Program-made: the position numbers and the translations under genes
Shown: piece after piece, positions 43,111-55,755 of the stretch
Position numbering within the stretch: the stretch's first letter is position 1
Layout of the letters: each line of letters begins with the position of its first letter
Assembly (NCBI RefSeq): GCF_019649055.1
Contig: NW_026570227.1
Span: forward strand, 2,604,001 to 2,668,000
DNA length: 64,000 nucleotides
Direction of reading: 5' to 3'
From: Paramacrobiotus metropolitanus
Lineage: Eukaryota; Tardigrada; Eutardigrada; Parachela; Macrobiotidae
Notes under the pieces: model-generated
The model's database searches: none
The model's input: only the letters and a program-made list of their open reading frames with translations
Told to the model about the DNA's origin: nothing

Positions 43111-44560
43111 TAAAGGTCCGTGTCAGTTTTGAACAACGAGGTCTACTTTCATGGTGTAAGCCACCAGAAGCACACGATTGGTCATTAGCTTTTTCTGCCC
43201 AATGGTGCCTTTTGTTTTCATTATGTTTGACCAATTCCATGAAGGGAGAAAACAAAAGAAACAGAGTAAGACAGGTGCGCCAGATTTGTGATGAAAGAGA
43301 AAGGAGACAACAGATCAGTGCTATCTCTTTCTGTCTTTTATCAGCCCAGCTGACCCGGATCAGCCATATACCTAGACCGGCTTGCGGTATGCTCACCTGC
43401 GCTGCGTCTTCTCGGCTGCTTCAGTTGTCTTCCATATATGCCGTTTTGTCGAGCACGGGAATCATTGGGCAGTCTTCTAAAACTTCCCAATGCTTCCCAT
43501 TTTTTTGTTGGGCAACGGCACAACATATATCGCTGAAAATTTACCAGTTACATACGAATGTTGTTTAGTACGAGGCCTGATTTTCTCGAAACCTTTCATT
43601 CACGCAGCAGGACGGTATGGCCATTTGAATGCTCATATCCCAAAAGGATGGTGACTCACACCATCTGAATTCTGGACTTCCGGTAGCACCGAGTAGGTCG
43701 AAACCAACACGATCAGAAACTAGACCCGTTTTCACTCACATAGCCAAAAAGTTTTGTTAAAAAATTATTTTTTTGAAATTTGTTACTGAATTAATAAGGT
43801 CACTTCTGCCTTCTGGTGTGAGTAACCGTGCTAGGAGACGAAGTGTTAACGTCAAACAGTGCCCAGTTACTGTAGCCGAATTTGTCAACAATTCATGTAT
43901 TTTTCATTTCAGTTTTGCAGCCGCTCCCTTTCTGTTTTTCTGACATTTCAAAGTTGTGGTATGTTGAAGAAATCAAATGACTAGTGAAAAAGCGAAAGAC
44001 AACCTCGCACGTGAAGTACGCTGAGGTGGAATTTATCATTCCTCGTAGCTCTGCGCTGACGGCTGTCGCGAAGTTGCCATCGATACAAATTCAAACATCA
44101 TGAAACATACACAGTCTAAGTCTTAGGCAGCTAAAAACAGTTAACAAGCAGAACGGGAATATTGTTTCAATAGAAACAATTAAATTCCCGCTGATTTCGC
44201 CCTCAAAACTAAAAACAGGACTTTCGACGTACGGGGGCTGATCATCCACATCAAAAAATAATTTTGACTTGGTAAAAGTACGAGTTCTGTATCGTAACGG
44301 AGCCAGGAGAGTTCCTTTTAGATACAGAACACTTTAACTCGGGCGTCCAATCATAGATAAGGGGTGGTCCCAAAATATTACAGAACTTCCGGCTCTGTAT
44401 CTTACAGAACTCTTTTAAGGTGCGTGTCGAGTAGTACTATTGTAGTTCTGTTGCGTTAGTACAGCAAGTGCGCATAGAGCGGAATAATACGCTCGTAACT
44501 CAGTCAGTGCAGTAAGTCTGAGGCAAAAATATCGAAACAGATAGTAGATAGCGACTGTCA
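43111..44560. other. Intergenic, no gene recognised
   Basis: A 118-codon ORF at 43.2-43.57 kb has no recognisable motif. The word gagttctgtaacataaagtac and related cttacagaact/gatacagaac words occur several times at 42.7 and 44.28-44.42 kb, possibly relics of a repeat. Confidence 0.4.
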
Positions 44561-44665
44561 CTCTGTCAGTATTTCAGTTCTCCTTTCTACCGTTACACAA
44601 TACGCTGATCCGACGCCTTCCGGACATCCTACGCGAGATACCGGCTAAGGGGGCGTGACGCGCGA

Positions 44666-45433
44666 ATGGCGGGCAGTGACTGTGATGTGTGGCAGCACGT
44701 ATTTGCGCATCTCGACACACGGACGCAGACCATGCTCCGCGCGGTGTGCTCCGCATGGGACGCCATTCTGGACGCGCCGGAGCTAACGGCCAGCATCGTC
44801 ATCGAGACGAGCGTTGCCAGCCGATATGCGCTGGATAGATTGTACTTGGATTATATCCTAACGGCGCCCCTCTTCAAATATCTGTGCTCTTCCACCAAGT
44901 ATATTATCGTGGTTTACGACCGAAACAGCTACCACATGATAAATATATTCCCCGTGGCCGATATGGTGCGCTATATGGCGCGAACCTATCCCAGAATTCG
45001 TCTGGCGGGGCTGTATGTGGCAGGCGGCCGGTATTTGCTCCCGGATCTGGCCTCTCTCTGTCGCTTCTGGAGAAGTCCTAACCAGGGACACTGCGCTGTG
45101 CACACTCGCTCCTCCGAGAACGGTGGTCCGCTGGATGATTTCATTGCCTTGTGCCGCAGTCTGCCGTGTGCGGCCCTCCATCTGGTCGGGTGCACGGTGG
45201 GCCTGAGATATAGGTCATTCCCCGACCCATTGGGCCCGGAAATTCAGCCGGACTTCCCCTTGCCCCCAGCCCGCCTACCGCTCGAAGGGGACTGGGGATC
45301 CACGGTATGGAATGTGTTGGAGGCGGCGTTGCCGGTACCTAGGAACGACGAAGTGCTGGCGCTTTCGGAATGGTTGGCTTCAGTCACTGCGGATGGGAGC
45401 AGGGGGATTATCGCAGGGAAGTGTGCAGAGTAA
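44666..45433 (+). CDS. F-box family protein without Tudor/KH0 modules
   Basis: 255 codons from ATG 44666, GC-richer than its neighbours. It begins directly with the F-box (DVWQHVFAHLDTRTQTMLRA) and has the family's exon C features (APLFKYLCSSTKYIIVVYD; LCRSLPCAALHLVGCTV; WNVLEAALPVPRNDEVLALS). No Tudor or KH0 exon was found in the 1.5 kb upstream, and the frame is closed by a TGA 57 nt before the ATG. At the usual splice point the GT is not conserved, and the frame runs 4 codons on to TAA at 45431. A cap-like exon exists downstream (45571-45763). This is either a short single-exon gene or a gene using a shifted donor. Confidence 0.6.
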   Translation: MAGSDCDVWQHVFAHLDTRTQTMLRAVCSAWDAILDAPELTASIVIETSVASRYALDRLYLDYILTAPLFKYLCSSTKYIIVVYDRNSYHMINIFPVADMVRYMARTYPRIRLAGLYVAGGRYLLPDLASLCRFWRSPNQGHCAVHTRSSENGGPLDDFIALCRSLPCAALHLVGCTVGLRYRSFPDPLGPEIQPDFPLPPARLPLEGDWGSTVWNVLEAALPVPRNDEVLALSEWLASVTADGSRGIIAGKCAE

Positions 45434-45570
45434 GAGCCAGCGTAAAACTAAAAATATACCACAGCTTTCTCAAAATACATGTGTCCATGTACTATTTTTC
45501 CCTCAAACTTACTGCTTGCTCTAAAAAGCCACGTTAGCACAGCAGTATTGCAGTCTTTTGGTTTTTCTAG

Positions 45571-45763
45571 GCATTGTGTGAGGCGCAGACTGCGGATCCG
45601 CGCCCGTCCTCTCATTACCGCAGGAAGAAATGGTGCGTGGATCGGTGGATGGACTGCAGGATCTGCGTTTGGAGAAACTGTCACGCACTGCGTTACGCTT
45701 TCTGCTGGTGGTGACCGACTCTCTCGGTAACCTTCTGCCGAAATCGGTGGCATCATTATTGTG
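45571..45763 (+). pseudogene. Cap exon D remnant of the F-box family
   Basis: After an acceptor-like ttttctag at 45570 the frame reads LCEAQTADPRPSSHYRRKKW. Then an extra cggtggat (8 nt, near-repeat of gtggat) shifts frame before DGLQDLRLEKLSRTALRFLL, ending at TGA 45761-45763. Homology to the cap exon of the other copies is clear; the 8-nt insertion suggests it is dead or re-framed. Confidence 0.6.
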
Positions 45764-47228
45764 AATGTTGGGTTTTTGCCTAATGGATGTTCTGCTGTTA
45801 TTCATTTTAATAACTTCTCGTAGCCGCACCTGTGTGTGCGTAGCCATCTGTGTGGGTTGGATGTTTGTGTTTGTCTTGTAGGCGTATCATGTTTTCCTAC
45901 ACTGTTTACCTTTTGTAAAAACTCTGCGGTAAAGAGAATGAAAGCGCTTTTAACCCTCCAGCGGGAGGTACCCGAAGGAGTGCGAGTTTCCTTATGAAAA
46001 TCGGGATTTCCCGATGAAAATATGCAATTAAGAAAGGGAATTTTTTGTGAGTTTGTGCTGACCATAGGTCAGCCGTGGTGACTATGTTGTCGCCTGACGC
46101 CAATGCCCGTCAACGGGTTAATATAATTACTGTATGCTGTACACCCATATTGTGGTTCGCTGGATATCTCGAATTATCAGAGTATTCCGAGTAAAATTTG
46201 AAATTGTTCAAAACGGTAAGCGCACCAACTTCTGCGTCATTCACTGTATGTTCATTTAGATTTGAGTTAAACATATTGACATGCTATACGGCAGTCGCAC
46301 TACGACTAGAAGTACCGTACTAGATGACCAACCACACCCAGTCGGTAGAGTGTGAGTCTCTATTCTGAACGGTGATCTGCTCCTACTCCTGCGCTCACAA
46401 CCAAATATCTGGATGATGTTGTCATCCAGATTCAAATGTGACTTCCTACAGGTACACACTAATGCTTTCGCCACAAGAAAGTCATAACCTTTAATCATAA
46501 TCTGAAGACTGCACACACTGCACACACTGCGCACAGATCTGCCAAGACCAAGGCTCAACTCAGACTAATCAACACAAGCAGAATCGCTGATGGACTTTAA
46601 TAGCGATCAAAAGCTTTAGAAAAGAACAGTTATTAAAACCGTACGTGAACCACAACGTACGTAAAAAGTACAGACATACATACTGCGCATACCGCGTTAA
46701 TATTGTCCCCTTGTGTATTGCCTGTTTATTGTCAGTCTATCACGATTGAGTTTCTGGTTTAAGCCCTCGCCCTCTGCCCCGCCGGATGCAATCTACGCAC
46801 TACGTACCTAACATGTGCTAACAAGTGGCATTTTGGTACGATGCGCATTGTCAAGACATTGGGTTTTTTCACTTCGCAAATGCATCAAAATGTAGGGCAA
46901 ATATATTTCTTCTATAATCCGATGATGGCGTACTAAGTGTTCAATATAAAAGTTTCGAGAAATGTTCGCCAAACGCTAGCTCTTCGTTGACCATAACGCC
47001 TCAGATTTTATGATACTGGGATGGTTTGGCTTAAGCCACGTTTACCCGGTAAGCGCTATAGCAAAGTTCACTGTACACTGCTGCACTTTAGCCACGCCTC
47101 ATCCTTTAGCCACGCCCTAGCGCCTTAAACCAGAAAACGAATTCAAAGCGAGCAAAAGCAATTTAATTTTAATACGTATACACAGTTTAAGCAAGTACGA
47201 GTACAATACTGTACTCGTATTTGGAGGG
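45764..47228. other. Intergenic, no gene recognised
   Basis: No credible ORF. At 47150-47245 a short inverted piece with tacccaaat-like and cccgttgtattcgcatag blocks resembles the reverse complement of the 3' end of the following retroelement, suggesting a rearranged insertion. Confidence 0.4.
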
Positions 47229-47251
47229 TTTCCCGTTGTATTCGCATAGAA

Positions 47252-48790
47252 GTGATCCGCAATTTCCTGCTGCTGATAGTGGAAGCTAAGAAAGTCGGCC
47301 TGGAAGTCAACATCGCCAAGTGCGAACTGCTTTTGTGCGGGGGCACCGAAGCACAGCGTTCATCGGCCGCTAACGAGTTCACCAGTTTATTCCCTGGAAT
47401 AGCTATAGTAACAACGGATAAGCTAAATTTGCTGGGATCCCCTCTTCTACCAGCCGCCATAATCCCGATGATCAATGAAAAAATCCACCAGTTGGGAATC
47501 ATGTCGGCCGCTTGCAGCTTATTCCTAAACACCAAGCCCTGTTCCTATGGAAGAATTGCCTTGGGGTGCCAAAAATAGTACATATCTTGCGCACTTCCCT
47601 CGTATGGATGTTTCCACAAGAGCTGTACAGACTGGACCAGGTATTTAGCGAAGCAGTTGAGACCATCACCAATGTAAAGATGGATCACCCAGCATGGCTG
47701 CAGGCCTCCCTTCAAGTTCGTTTCGGGGGTTTGGGGATCAGACGAACTGAGAGGCTAGCTCCTTCTGCCTACTTGGCATCGGCTTCTTCGTTACACCCAC
47801 TGATTTCAAAGCTGTGCCCGAAACTGACGGCAACGGATGTTACTACCGCCACCCGCGCCTGGAAGTTAGAGGCCGACACCAACGAAATTCCGGCGCAAGC
47901 CATCCGACACGTCCAGAAAGCTTGGGACACTCCTTTGACCCTGAATGCGTTTTCAAGGCTGACTACGCTACGGACTTTACCGGAGGAAGTCGCGCACCTG
48001 AAGGCGGTATCAGTCCCGGAATCAGGTGTGTGGATTCATGCATTACCCGCAGCCTGCCTTGGTAATCTCCTGGAGGACAATGCCTTTCGCATCAGTGTTG
48101 CGTTGCGTCTGGGAGCACCGATAGTTACTCCACATGTGTGCGTTTGTGGAGGGTTGGTCGACGAGTTAGGACGGCATGGACTTCGCTGTAAGCGGTCTGC
48201 CGGAAGACTACCACGACATGACGGAATCAGCGCGGAATTTGCCCGAGGTTTGAAGTCAGCCGGTTTTCCCTCTAGAATGGAACCAAAAGGTCTGTCTGTG
48301 AAGGATAGGAAAAGGCCGGACGTGATCACACTAATACCGTGGGCGCGCGGAAAACCGCTGGCCATAGACGTCACCTGCGTAGACACGCTGGCGGTTTCGT
48401 ATATCGACCGCACTTCCGTGAACGCCGGCGCAGCAGCCGAACTCGCTGAAAGGAAGAAACTAGCGAAACACGCTTGGATGCAAGCAAGATACGATTTCGT
48501 TGCTGCAGCCATCGAAATTTACGGACCTTATGGAGACGGTACTAAAAAGCTAGTGGAAATGGTTGGAAACGGTATAGCAACTTCAACTGGCCAAAAGCGG
48601 GCGAAAGAGTTTTTTAAACAGCGAATATCTATGCAAATACAACGGGGAAACGCGATTTGTGTAATGGGTACGATCCCCGATCAGAATAGCATAGAGGAAG
48701 TGTTTCTTTTGTAAATGACGTTTTGTTCTGGTGCATAGTTTGTACTCGTACCACGATACTTATTAAAGGTTTTACTTCTGTATTTGGAGG
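47252..48790 (+). mobile_element. 5'-truncated non-LTR-type retroelement: RT thumb end plus Cys-His and PD-(D/E)XK-like C terminus
   Basis: Two overlapping frames, joined by a 1-nt shift near 47510, encode the end of a retroelement protein. The first has LLLIVEAKKVGLEVNIAKCE, typical of the region after the RT catalytic core. The second has FRISVALRLGAPI, then a Cys-His motif (CVCGG...RHGLRC), then KRPDVITLIPWARGKPLAID followed by VTC, which resembles a restriction-like endonuclease core (PD and D-x-T). The end is LAERKKLAKHAWMQARYD to IQRGNAICVMGTIP, a motif I know from many invertebrate retroelement proteins. The RT catalytic domain is absent. Ends near 48790. Confidence 0.7.
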
Positions 48791-48905
48791 GTAGGGCCCC
48801 GGTAGATATGTCTTCTCTCCATTAGCTTTCGCATCGCTTGAGCCAAGGGCCGATGGAGGAACTGAGAAGCTAAAAACCGATACAGTCTCAGACTCCCAGT
48901 TCATT

Positions 48906-49320
48906 TAATCCGCGAGAAACAAACGATCGAGTAAGCAAATTTATAGCTTTATAATAATTATTTTTATATCTTATATCGGTAATCTTTTGACATGTCTTTT
49001 AGTTCAGCTCGCTATCCCCGAAGGCGTATCGACCGACATTCAAGTACAGGACATTCGCGAGCTCCGTCACTGAGGCTCAGTGTCCAATTGTCGGACGTGT
49101 GTGGCTCGATGTCGGAGTACACCTGATTGTGAGAGCGATACGATACCTGAGCACTATACCTGTGTCTGTTCCTGCATGACGCCCGTGTTACATAAGGTGC
49201 GTGAATAGCATTTCCAATTCGAATCTCCGAGAGTTCACCCGACACCATGACGCTGCCGGTTGAACTGAGGAGCGAGATCTTTTCGTATCTTTCCATACGG
49301 AGCAATCTCTGATCTTCCTA
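48906..49320 (+). pseudogene. Scraps of a Tudor-KH0-F-box copy
   Basis: In order: the very end of exon A with its donor (atccgcgagaaacaaacgatc then gagtaagc), a piece of exon B (LSVQLSDVCGSMSE), and the first about 50 bp of the F-box exon (MTLPVELRSEIFSYLS) at 49246. Each piece is in a different frame and the rest is gone. The order matches the intact copies. Confidence 0.65.
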
Positions 49321-49599
49321 AATCGGGATTTAGTACTGTAGCCGCCCACAAAAGTAATGTTTATGGCCGGTATCAAGCGAAATACGTCGTCTTCGGCTCA
49401 CTCGTTAATATAATTCAAAGAGAATTTTATTGCTCAGATTCAGACATTCGGGTATCTTCCAACGCCTATGTAGGTTTTTTGTGCAGTATGCGCAGTAGAA
49501 ACGACTGGTAACGTGTGTCATCACGATCCGGAGCTTATCTACGCTCTGAATGGTCGAAACAACTATACCGCACGTACTCAAGATACCGCGCTGCACAGC

Positions 49600-50085
49600 T
49601 CCGCTTTTTCAACATACCCGTTCTTATCTCTATGAATCATAACTTATGCACCACAATGCGCTGCACTGGCCGTATACCAGCCAACAGAGTATGGTGTCTG
49701 ACTTTTCGTATTAATTGGATGGGGTCGCATGCAGGATCGAGACATGCCGTGACGAAACCGCTAAAGCCGACAACTTACTGTACAATGCTACCGAAGTACA
49801 ACAGAACTACTACTGTCGTGTCAGTTCTGTGTAACAGACATTTTCTTGGGTTGCCAATCAGGCAGATGCTGTGAAGAGATTATGCAGACAACAACGGGTG
49901 CTCATTATACGAATAACTTGTAGTCGAATGTTGCCGGAGGGTAGGAGCCGACGAGCCGTAACAGGCGTTGCGCTGCATACAAGGCGATCCCGATGAACGG
50001 TTTCACGATTTGCCCAGGTAATAACAATATTGGCTGTCAAGAGCGGACAATTACAGTTCGGAGCATACAGAGTCAGTTCCATTCG
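49600..50085 (-). pseudogene. Exon C fragment of an F-box family copy, minus strand
   Basis: From 50082 downward the frame reads IVITWANRETVHRDRLVCSA, then GNIRLQVIRIMSTRCCLHN, both matching exon C of the other copies with a deletion between them. Further weak homology (CDPIQLI) lies near 49700. No F-box start and no cap exon. Confidence 0.6.
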
Positions 50086-50858
50086 GAGCGTACAGTGCAG
50101 TCTGTGCAGGCGAAATTCTGCATCAATGTGCTACGATGGAAGGATGAAATTCTTGACTAACCTGTGTAAAAATTAAAAGTTTTTTCAGAAGATCAAGAGT
50201 TACACCAGTCATCCTCGAGGGAGACGAAGCTTGCAAACCGCAGGACATGATCTTTCTAACTCTGACCTCGGTGAACTTCAAACAGGATTAAACTCGATTT
50301 AACAAAATTCGCTACCATTCAGTTTCACAGAATTGCTTAAGACTCGATGATACTGTTGCGGCAGCAAGAAAATAGCAGGGCACGCTTGCAAGATACTAAA
50401 GTAAAAAGTGACCAATCAGCAAAAAGCCACAAACTCCATCCGTGGTGCATAAAGGCAAAGCGAGCAAATCCACACGGTGTGACCGGGGCTCCTCTGACCT
50501 CGTCAAACAAAGCAAAGAACATCAAAACACAGTATGAAAGGCTCCCCAAGCGTAACGCACCAATCGACGCCGTTTCCTCACATACACAATAGCCTAGGCA
50601 GTCATTGCTGTGATTTACCGAGATTGATCTTGAGTATAAACTTTGAAAATTCGTTCTTCAATTATTACTGTTAAAAAAGGTAAGTATAGCAACTTTTCCA
50701 CCTTTTTTCCTCAGATTACCTTGTCTTTTTTCTACCCTAGAATGTACGAAAAACCTGTATCCATGACCTTGATCAATGTAATGCTTTATGCTGCTGTGAT
50801 TGAAGGTGACGGCCATTTAGAATTGGCTTTCTTGCAGAGCTGCAGCTGTTCACCAGCC
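50086..50858. other. Intergenic and 5' flank of the next copy
   Basis: No credible ORF. The final 300 bases act as the upstream region of the copy starting at 50859; no TATA box is clear. Confidence 0.4.
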
Positions 50859-53277
50859 ATGTCAACTGGAATCTACCAAGCCAACAGCGTCGACGTCGTC
50901 GGTGGCGATGGTCTGGCTCGTTACGGTCGGGTGGTGCATGTAACGAATGATGTAACGATTCTTCATTGACTTTCTGTGTCCCAGCTTCCGTCGCCGTTTC
51001 CTTCACTTTGGAAGTAAGATCACTATTCCTAAACAGCTTTGTGTGGGTGAGCTCGCACATACCGCTGCTCGTTGCAAAGCGGATCCCACCATCTCCATGG
51101 AGGTGTTAATGCGCCCGAGTTCTTTGGGTCCCTGGATTTGGTTCCCCGCTCAGGTCGTCAATATAGCACGTAGTGCAGCATTCCGACGGTTTTATATGGC
51201 AGTAGTTCGCTGGTGGAACACGGGCGTTCAAAATGCGAACGAAGAACCCTATACGGATATCGTTCCAGTGCAACGAATCCGCCAGAAACAGCCGCACGAG
51301 TAAGTAAGCGATAAAGCTCCCGGGGTGCTTGTTTCTAGGATGTTTTTCTAAAATAAATTATTTTCATTTGAATAAAGGTGTATCGAGAAGAAGTCGTTTG
51401 CCAAGCCCAGTATCCAGTTGCCGGGAGTGCGTGGCTCTGTGTCGGCCAGAGACTTGAAAAATCAACTACAATTGGTACCGGATTGGTTTTACTGCGAGAA
51501 TGACCGAACATTGTCTCTAGTGGAAGTTGTTGAAGGACGATTATGTTACATCCAGCGGCAGAGTATCGTCTTTCAGCATGGATCGGTTCGCAGTTATGGA
51601 TCCAAGGTAAGATAGTTTATTTCCATGAAGATAAAGATACAAGTACTCCAGCATGCGTCGTTAGGGGAAATGACCCAGTTGGATCTGGAGTGCATACTGT
51701 TGTCATTCTTCTCGATACTTTAATTGACATGTCACTAGTTCGGCGTTCTATTCCAGAAATACTGCAATAAACCGTCGGCTATACTGCTTGAAGAGGTGAC
51801 AGAACTCTTAGCAGGCCGCTCCCGCGAGCTAGCATTCGGGGAACGTGGTAGCGCATCAGGCATTATAGCGCTGCCGGTAGAGTTGTGGACGGAGGTCTTC
51901 TCGCATCTCAACACATTGACGCAGAATTTTCTCCGCGCTGTGTGCCCTATGTGGAACTGCATTTTGCAGTCGCACGCACTGACCGGCCACGTTATTGTTG
52001 CCTGGAAAAAGAGCGAAGCCGTCCACCGGGATCGCATTCTGTACTATGCAACGGCTCCTATCTTCAAATGCCTGCGCTCATCCACAAAAACCCTTGTGAT
52101 CCAAGATCCAACGTGGCTGACGCAAGACAGCATTATCGCGCAGATACTGGACATGGTGCATTATGTTGTCAAGCATATAGACAACATTCGACTGCAGGTT
52201 ATCCGTATCATGGGCATCCGTTGCTACCTGCACAGTGCACAGTGGCAACATCTACCGGCCGGGCAAACTGTCCGAATGTCGCTTCCACGAAGCTGACACG
52301 ACTGAAGCTCTGGATGGTCATATATGGTACGGTCTCACCTGTGGCGAGATCAGCACGGCTTGTCGCGATCTTCCATGCGATGCCATCCAGTTGATAAACG
52401 TCTCTCTTAGCTTGGATTACACAAGCACATATAACGGCGTATTTCGCTGGGATCCGGTTATGATCAGTATTACGCCTCGTGTCAACGTTACTGGAGATAT
52501 GGACTGCGCGCTATGGGAAGCGGTGGACGCCGTTTTAGCCGTGCCGACGCACCAACAGCGGCAAAAGTTAACGCGCTGGTTACAGAAGGATGCGGATGAT
52601 CACTACTTAAAGACCGTTTGCAAGGTGAGACGTTCTAAACGCTTTTTCCTCTGACTGATTTCCCAGTGGAGAGTCTATGGGGCTGGAGAGATTTTGGGCA
52701 AGCGAATTCGCTTCGATTTTGGGAAACATATCAATAGCTTTGAATTTTTAACCCAACTTTCCAAGTCTCTGTAGATATGGATGTAGAGGAACAAACAACT
52801 GAAGCGAGGTTATGAGTTTCGAAAGTACAGAGTAGTTGTGAGCCGAGAAAAAGACAAACTCCAAACACATGACATTGTGCTGATGTACTATGGAAAATGT
52901 AAATGTGTCCTTCTCAATTTGAAATTATACTCGTACCTACGCAAGTGTTGCTTGCTGAGCGCGCCTTGAGGAGACTGAGGCTCATTTAATCGACTCTGTA
53001 GTATCAGAGTATCACATTAAGAACTTTGATTTTCGACACTGTCGCTCGTCTGTGGATTATGTGTAAAGTAATTACCAGAAGTTGTTATTAAAACTGTTAT
53101 TTTTCCTTTTGCTAGATTCTCTGTGCGACACAGACAGCGGATCCACGGCCGTCACCACATTATCGTGGAAAGAAGTGGTGCGTTGATGGCCTTAAGGATT
53201 TGCAAGTGGAAAAGTTGTCGTCGATTGCGCAGCATTTCCTGGTGAAACTGCAGGGATGCTTTGGAAAATCACGTTAA
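50859..53277 (+). pseudogene. Tudor-KH0-F-box family copy with two frameshifts
   Basis: Exons by signal and homology: A 50859-51299, B 51378-51606, C 51757-52624, D 53116-53277. Exon A starts MSTGIYQANSVDVVGGDGLA but has one extra nucleotide near 50955; its length (441) is off by one modulo 3 against the intact copy. It later has GPWIWFPAQ and AVVRWWNT. Exon B has IQLPGVRGSVSARDLKNQL. Exon C has LPVELWTEVFSHLNTLTQN, although its first ATG is replaced (IIALP). It is broken by an exact 7-nt tandem duplication, cacagtg at 52231-52237 and 52238-52244. Exon D is intact (LCATQTADPRPSPHYRGKKW). All splice sites are preserved, so inactivation looks recent. Confidence 0.8.
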
Positions 53278-54059
53278 CGTGACAGCACCAAGTGGTTACA
53301 TTTCGCCACATGTTGTTCGTCGCAGAGGCTGATTTGTTTTGGGACAACTCGCTTTCCAACCGTTTTGTTGTATGACATTTGATCGCGCGACTCTTGGGGA
53401 GTCAAAAATTATCGACTGGTTTATGGCAGTGGGCAGTCATATGACTATTTGCCACAAAAACGGGTGTCCTTGCACCAGATGTCCGTAAAACCAAATGTCC
53501 CGCGAGTGGGCCGCGACGACCTGTCGCACGACAATCGTGATTAATGATGTACGACTAACATCAGTGACATGGTGAGATGATTTGTATCATCGTATTTACT
53601 ATTTTGTGTGCTTCATTAGCGCTTTAATAACAGCTGCAAAGCTAGAGCCATGTATGTATCTAATTCTTTCAATTAAATCGCGTATTACACAAGTAACAAG
53701 AACAAAAATTCTTGACATCATTGCCGTTCAGCTAATTTAAAGGCAAAATACACATCTTCCATCTCAAAGCTAGAGTAGGTCATAATGAAAATGACTACAA
53801 TAATAAAAGCCTTATAACAAGTGTAGGTTTTGTGTGGCGAAGGAAGACGACCATCAAGATCGCCCAAAATCTGAAAGCACAAAATTGAATTACAGTTTTA
53901 TACTTCCTACTGAAAATATTTCTTACGCAGAAAGTAAGACATTGTTATGGATGATATGGTTGCACTTGTTAGTTAAGCCGTATCTAAAAAAAACGAATAC
54001 ATAAAGCTGTAAAGAAACGCCCAACACAGAAAGCAGTAAATCTCATGACCTACAGAATG
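53278..54059. other. Convergent 3' flanks of two family copies
   Basis: No credible ORF. The right part (53840-54059) is the 3' flank that is duplicated at 41170-41425. Confidence 0.45.
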
Positions 54060-55755
54060 CTACCAACGACCACATAAATTTCTGTTGTTAGCAAAATCCA
54101 CCAGTGTCTTCAAGAAATCCTGCGCAGTGGACGACAATTTTTCCACTTGCAAATCCTTCAGGCCATCGAAGCACCACTTCTTTTCGCGATAATGCAGTGC
54201 CGATCGCGGATCCACTGTCACCGTCGCGGACAGAATCTACAGTAGTAAAAGGCAAGCACATTTATTTAGCGTTCAAATTTAGGACGAAAAATAGAAGGAC
54301 GTCGGCAAATCTCCGCGGTTCACAAGTTTCATAAAATTAATAAAATACGTTTGCGAGAAGAACACATCAAATGCGCATACATCGTCAGCACTGATAACTG
54401 CTTGTGCGCAGTGGGCTTTGCTTTTAACAAAATTTATAACTTTTTCTGGCCGTAAACTGTTGTGACTTGCACGGTTACACCTAAAGTGGTTCCTTAACAT
54501 ATTGTCATACCGCACTAAGACAAGCAAGCAAACGAGCGGTTGCGTCGAAACGTAGTTACAACATCTCACCGTGCAAGCACTAATGAAGTAGCGACCGGCC
54601 GTCCTCCCCTTTAGCCAGTCGGCCAACTTTTGCCGTTCTTCATCTGTCCGCACCGTTAAACCGGCATCCACCGCGCAGTCCACATCCGCGCTCATGCTGA
54701 AGCGCTGTGCAGTGACAATGATGGCCGGACTCCAGTTGTATATGTCGGTTGTCCAATCTCCAGCCAGAGTGAGGTTGATTAACTGCAGGGTCTCGCATGG
54801 AAGCCCGCAATATGCCGCGAGAAAATGGCGAAAGCTGACAGGATACCAGAAGTTATCATTAACCTCACTCTTCTCAGTTCGGTGGAACAGACATTCTTTA
54901 AAACCGCAATATTGGCAATCGTACTCCCTAAACAGGCAGCAGCGGACGCCCATTATCCAGATAATTCCCAGTCGAATAATGCCGATATGCTCAATAACAT
55001 ACTGCACCATGTCCAGTAACTGCCCAAGAATGCTGACCTCCATTATCCAAATGGGGTCTGCAATCAGTGACAGTAAGCTCTTTGTGGACGGGCGTAGACA
55101 TTTGAAGTTGGAGGCCATTGCATAGTACATGAGGCTGTCCCGACGGACCGTTTCGCCGCTAATCCAGGCAACGACAATGTGGGTGGACAGTATGGGCAAC
55201 TGCAGAATGTTGTGCCACAAGGAGCACACAGAGCGGAGAGCGCTCTGCGGCCAGGTGTTGAGGTACATGAAGGTCTCCGTCCATAACTCCACCGGCAGTG
55301 CCATGGCATCGAGTGTGCTCGTGACGCCCGCGAAGGATGACGCGCCCGCCACAACGGCTAGTCAACTCTCTGAGCAAGAGAGCCGAGGGTTCATCCTGGA
55401 ATAAGAATAACGGAACCAGTCAGACGAGGTTACGCCCGTATTTTATATAGTGTGGTTCTGAACTGGTTCCACGGATAACTTTCCGCCATAACCCTATCCG
55501 TGTTGAATTCAAAAGGGTGTTCGAACACTTTATGTACGACAGCCGTCCATTGGAGACTTCCACCATACAAAACATAATAATGGTGAATTTATTGTCTTCG
55601 TGCAACAGGGCGGTACCCTTAACAGCAGTGGACAGTAAACAGAGATTAAACGAATGATCATCCTTGCAAAAGCAGAAACAGGTGTCATGTGTAACCGGCA
55701 AAATCGTCCGGACGGATAAACCGTCCGCCGGACGCTTTTGCCTGTAAGCCGGCAA
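54060..55755 (-). pseudogene. F-box family copy on the minus strand, disrupted upstream
   Basis: Exon D 54236-54060 (ATVTVDPRSALHYREKKWCF, ending CGRW). Exon C runs from about 55395 to 54570 with the F-box at 55304 (MALPVELWTETFMYLNTWPQ), long family homology (GVRCCLFREYDCQYCGFKEC) and a GTGAGA donor. The segment before the F-box (EPSALLLRELTSR) is one frame off, so there is an indel between acceptor and F-box unless another start is used: ATG 55352 gives a 357-codon frame that reads through the donor. A partial exon B lies at 55755-55480 (CFCKDDHSF, then VEVSNGRLSYIKC) with about 70 extra bases between its halves. The GC-rich foldback is inserted right beside it. Confidence 0.65.
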
